51,684 nucleotides of DNA from JAJRZX01 sp964472295 (lineage in GTDB: Bacteria > Desulfobacterota > GWC2-55-46 > JADFVP01), in assembly GCA_964472295.1 (NCBI GenBank), contig CAYYJQ010000014.1, forward strand, positions 1-51,684. Reading direction: 5' to 3'. Position 1 is the stretch's first letter. Every line of letters begins with the position of its first letter. Below, piece after piece: positions 49,147-51,684 of this stretch. Position numbers and translations under genes: made by a program. The notes beneath the pieces were generated by a model. It was not told where the DNA came from, made no database searches, and worked only from the letters and a program-made list of their open reading frames with translations.

Positions 49147-49884
49147 ATGGAGCGTGTTGACGAGGCCTGGAAGGGTAGTGAGCAGGTAAAGTTTTTTCTT
49201 GAGGGCATAAGGGGCGCCATACCCTTTTTCGAGGCCCAGCTCAAGACAATGATGAGGCTTATTGAGGGGCTTCCAGCGGGCGCCTTTCTTGACCTTGGTT
49301 GCGGCGACGGCATACTCTCGTCGCGTATTCTGCGGGCCTATCCAGAGGCCAGGGGCACGTTACTTGATTTTTCTCCCCCCATGCTCGAAAAGGCCCGGAA
49401 GGCCCTATCTGACCACGGCTCGAATATCAACTTTCTAAAGGCCGACCTTACGTCAGAGGACTGGCCGGCGGATGTTGCCAGGGCGGGTATTGAGACCTTT
49501 GACATCATTGTCTCTGGCTATGCCATTCATCATCTGCCAAATGAAGTCAAGAAGCGCGTCTACGGGTCTGTCTTTTCGTTACTTAATCCCGGCGGCATAT
49601 TCATAAACATTGACCACGTATCCTCGCCATCCGAGCGTCTGAAGGGTATATCCAACGGTCTTTTTATTGAGAGTATCAGGGAATTTCACGAAAAAAAGGG
49701 CGGGCCAGGGGACTTCGAGGCAGTGAAGAAGGTCTTCATGAAGAGAGTCTCTGGCGAGGGCAAGGTCCTGGCGCCTCTATGGGACCAGTGCAGGTGGCTC
49801 TCGGAGATTGGTTTTATTGAGGTCGATTGCTCTTTCAAGTCCTTTGAACTCGCCGTATTCGGGGGCAGGAAGCCCGTGGACTGA
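49147..49884 (+). CDS. Class I SAM-dependent methyltransferase
   Basis: 245 residues from ATG 49147 (aaggggg about 6 nt upstream). A longer frame from 49057 would translate the repeat. Motif I is FLDLGCGDGILSSR, followed by the acidic-loop region LLDFSPPMLEKARK and the post-motif pattern FDIIVSGYAIHHLPNEVKKRVYGSVFSLLNPGGIFINID. The substrate is unknown. No partner gene is evident; the TonB-like gene downstream is convergent. The interval 49885-50062 shows nothing further. Confidence 0.85.
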   Translation: MERVDEAWKGSEQVKFFLEGIRGAIPFFEAQLKTMMRLIEGLPAGAFLDLGCGDGILSSRILRAYPEARGTLLDFSPPMLEKARKALSDHGSNINFLKADLTSEDWPADVARAGIETFDIIVSGYAIHHLPNEVKKRVYGSVFSLLNPGGIFINIDHVSSPSERLKGISNGLFIESIREFHEKKGGPGDFEAVKKVFMKRVSGEGKVLAPLWDQCRWLSEIGFIEVDCSFKSFELAVFGGRKPVD

Positions 49885-50062
49885 TTTTGTCTTGCGGGGC
49901 CATTCTTGGTCTTCTTTTAACGGCCACTCCTCTCCGGGGCTTTGATAGAGGGGGCCGTGTTCCCGCCCTCTTACCCCTTATCCGGCTTGACCGTCATCCT
50001 CTCCAGGGCTCTATATTCCGAAGTCCCTTTACCCACGTCCCTCATTCCGTCCACAACCCGCC

Positions 50063-51217
50063 TTACTGGCGGGGCATATTGATAAGGTTATAGACAAACT
50101 GGCCGTGTATCTTTATCTCATTGACATCAAAGTCCTTGGGAAAGGTGGTAAATGGCGCCGCGAGTTTAAGCGCCGTGATGGCCGCGTCATCGAGCACCGG
50201 GTACCTTGAGGACCTGGAGAGGTGTATGTCACTTACGGAACCGTCCCTCTTTACCGTAAAGTCTATGAAGAGTTTCCCTTCCCAGCCGCGCATCACGGCG
50301 GCGCGTGGATACTCCCAGTACTGCTCTATCTTATGGCGGAGTTCTATAAGGTAGACCTGGTACTTGAGCTCCGATGTGTTGAGCATGAGGGTCTTGGTCT
50401 TTGAGTGCGAGGCCGAGCCCTGGTATTCCCTTGCGAGTTGTGAGAGACGCCTATCGCTAAGGAGGAGGTTGGGCCTTGAGGGTGGAGTGGGGGCGCTGGC
50501 CTGCGCGCCGCTATGGCCTGCGCCTGGGTTTGGGGTGTTTCCGCTCTTGCCGTGCTTATTGTCAGGGGCATTTGAGGCAATTGTGGTAGCGCCCTTTATT
50601 GTTTTTTCCGCCTTTCCGTTCTCAAGGCCTTTTTTCTCGTGCTCAAGGGCCAGACCGTCCTCTGCGAGGGCATGGCGCATGACTTTCTTTTCCTCTTTTT
50701 CAAGGGCCGTCTTCGAGCCTTCTGCCCTGGCGGGTTTCCTTACCTTCTTTGCTACCTCTTTTGTTTCGGCCTTTTCACCTCCCTTGGACGTGCCTTCTTT
50801 TGTCTTGAAGATCCTGCGGGGCTTTGCAATGCCTGCGGTTTTTTTCGCGGCCTTCCGGGCCCTTGACGGCGTTCTGGCAATACTCTTTCTTGCCGCCTTT
50901 GAACCGGCCTTGGGGTGTATTCTTATGGCCGTGCCCGCAGGTATCTCTTCTTTCTCAACTACACTCGTCCTGTCGGCGTAGCGTTTGGGTTTCTTTGGCG
51001 CCTTGAGGTTGGTCTTCGGGACCCTGTAATCAGGGGGCAGTTCAACTACCTGCACGTACTCGGGCTTCTTAAGGTCTCTTCTCTGGTGCGCCAGCCATCC
51101 GTTGTGCCGTCCCATGACGAGGATAGACCACATGAGCGCCCCGTGGAGCAGGAGCGAGAGGATAAGGAAGTATTTGAGCCCCTCTGGGCCATGGAAAGAA
51201 TATTTTTTTGTTGACAC
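50063..51217 (-). CDS. TonB-family protein
   Basis: 384 residues from GTG 51217 (aaggg upstream). A longer frame from 51307 would run over the divergent tatA start. An N-terminal membrane anchor lies at about 18-38 (FLILSLLLHGALMWSILVM). A very long Lys/Ala/Glu-rich periplasmic spacer spans about 60-270. The C-terminal TonB domain covers about 285-375 (YWEYPRAAVMRGWEGKLFIDFTVKRDGSVSDIHLSRSS). It is expected to carry proton-motive energy to outer-membrane receptors. ExbB/ExbD are not in the window, so a TolA-like or other role cannot be excluded. Confidence 0.85.
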   Translation of the reverse strand: MSTKKYSFHGPEGLKYFLILSLLLHGALMWSILVMGRHNGWLAHQRRDLKKPEYVQVVELPPDYRVPKTNLKAPKKPKRYADRTSVVEKEEIPAGTAIRIHPKAGSKAARKSIARTPSRARKAAKKTAGIAKPRRIFKTKEGTSKGGEKAETKEVAKKVRKPARAEGSKTALEKEEKKVMRHALAEDGLALEHEKKGLENGKAEKTIKGATTIASNAPDNKHGKSGNTPNPGAGHSGAQASAPTPPSRPNLLLSDRRLSQLAREYQGSASHSKTKTLMLNTSELKYQVYLIELRHKIEQYWEYPRAAVMRGWEGKLFIDFTVKRDGSVSDIHLSRSSRYPVLDDAAITALKLAAPFTTFPKDFDVNEIKIHGQFVYNLINMPRQ

Positions 51218-51239
51218 TATACCCTTATTCTGCCAAAAT
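51211..51239 (+). promoter_or_regulatory. Candidate sigma-70 promoter of tatA
   Basis: TTGACA, 17 bp, CAAAAT. The -35 is perfect and the -10 is moderate. On the other strand TTGCCA, 17 bp, CAGAAT (51262 to 51234) could serve the TonB gene, so this is a compact divergent promoter. Confidence 0.5.
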
Positions 51240-51288
51240 TTTATAAAGGTGGCAAATTCGATCTGTAGCGCCCTTAATGGAGAGACCC

Positions 51289-51465
51289 ATGTTCGGACTG
51301 GGAACAACGGAACTTGTAGTCATACTGGTCATTATACTCATACTCTTTGGCGTGGGAAAACTGCCGGAGATAGGCTCTGGTATGGGTAAGGCCATAAAGA
51401 ACTTCAAGCAGGCTTCCGGCGATAATGAAATTGACATAACGCCCAAGGAAGGTCAACAGAAGTAG
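51289..51465 (+). CDS. tatA: Twin-arginine translocase subunit TatA
   Basis: 58 residues from ATG 51289 (aatggaga upstream; ATG 51277 would add MERP). Classic TatA: MFGLGTTELVVILVIILILFG as the membrane helix, the hinge GKLPEIGSGMGKAIKNFKQ as the amphipathic helix, and an acidic/basic tail. TatA forms the pore-like assembly that exports folded proteins with TatC; TatC is not in the window. No gene is seen in 51466-51684. Confidence 0.92.
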   Translation: MFGLGTTELVVILVIILILFGVGKLPEIGSGMGKAIKNFKQASGDNEIDITPKEGQQK

Positions 51466-51630
51466 CGCCTCCTCTCACGCGATAGTGGGTGCCTTTGTCT
51501 CTGCCTTTGCATTGTATTACCTCGTCTTCATTCCATCCTCACTAAATTCCCCGGCAAATAGCGCGTCAAATTCAGCCTGTTATTGGGCCAGGAAAGTATT
51601 CATCCAATAACCAGGAAAGCGCCAGTATCT

Positions 51631-51671
51631 TTAAGGAACCTCTGAATAATTCGTCCCTGAATTATTCAGAG
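51631..51671. repeat. Perfect 13-bp palindromic element at the window end
   Basis: CTCTGAATAATTC gtccct GAATTATTCAGAG (51640-51671) is a perfect stem-loop. The 30 bases 51631-51660 are the exact reverse complement of 16187-16216. Confidence 0.8.
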
Positions 51672-51684
51672 ACGAAAAAGAAAA

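Noticed and set aside
1..51684. tRNA, rRNA or insertion-sequence transposase genes
   Set aside because: No cloverleaf-like segment, rRNA core or transposase domain was recognised in any reading frame.

Overview
This window is a nearly complete flagellar and chemotaxis island from a GC-rich, Gram-negative-type bacterium. Visible points are sigma-54/FlrBC-type control, FlhF/FlhG, MotCD-like stators, TatA, a TonB-family protein and PilJ-like sensor architecture. The gene order, the heavy use of ATA and AGG codons and the many dispersed intergenic repeats resemble Deltaproteobacteria/Desulfobacterota, Nitrospirota or relatives. That placement is inference; no rRNA or other phylogenetic marker is present. 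Three runs of exactly 100 N (2969-3068, 18773-18872, 45189-45288) show a scaffolded draft assembly, and all three lie inside tandem repeats.

Layout. (1) 1-5562: a G-rich repeat, a secreted AMIN-like/TPR protein, a 97-bp tandem array that looks derived from that gene's 3' end, and a sensor kinase/sigma-54 activator pair like FlrB/FlrC. (2) 5563-13370: flgB flgC fliE fliF fliG fliH fliI fliJ and a MotE-like gene, building the proximal rod, MS ring, C ring and export ATPase. (3) 13371-17917: a consensus sigma-54 promoter, then fliK flgD flgE (hook) and a strong terminator. (4) 18090-28709: a second consensus sigma-54 promoter, then fliL fliM fliN fliO fliP fliQ fliR flhB flhA flhF flhG. (5) 28743-37725: fliA, a HEAT-repeat protein, cheR, two CheY-like receivers, cheA, cheB and a MotA/MotB-type stator pair. 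(6) 38198-41650, minus strand: HDOD and PAS-GAF-HD-GYP genes. (7) 41998-47055: cheW, a PilJ-like chemoreceptor, a small basic protein, a DUF2802 protein and a GGDEF diguanylate cyclase. (8) 47315-51684: an O-antigen-ligase-like membrane protein, a SAM methyltransferase, a TonB-like protein (minus strand) and tatA.

How it fits together. The promoter motifs suggest a cascade. FlrB/FlrC would activate sigma-54 promoters for hook and switch/export genes, and possibly for the small-protein and GGDEF genes. FliA (sigma-28) would then fire late promoters. I see three candidate FliA sites sharing one slightly long spacing (TAAA-N16-GCCGATAA): in front of cheW-mcp, in front of the HD-GYP gene (divergent from cheW) and in front of the HDOD gene. 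Making and breaking c-di-GMP would then sit on different tiers of the cascade. Flagellin, cap, rod flgFGHIJ and hook-junction genes are not in the window.

The most unusual features are these. fliF and fliG lie in one frame separated by a single TGA, and fliG has no canonical start in the right place; an ATT behind a strong Shine-Dalgarno is the best candidate. A dispersed hairpin family shows compensatory stem changes, and one copy abuts the fliI ribosome site. Translation-start regions of fliE and fliQ are tandemly duplicated. G-rich variable repeats occupy several operon junctions.
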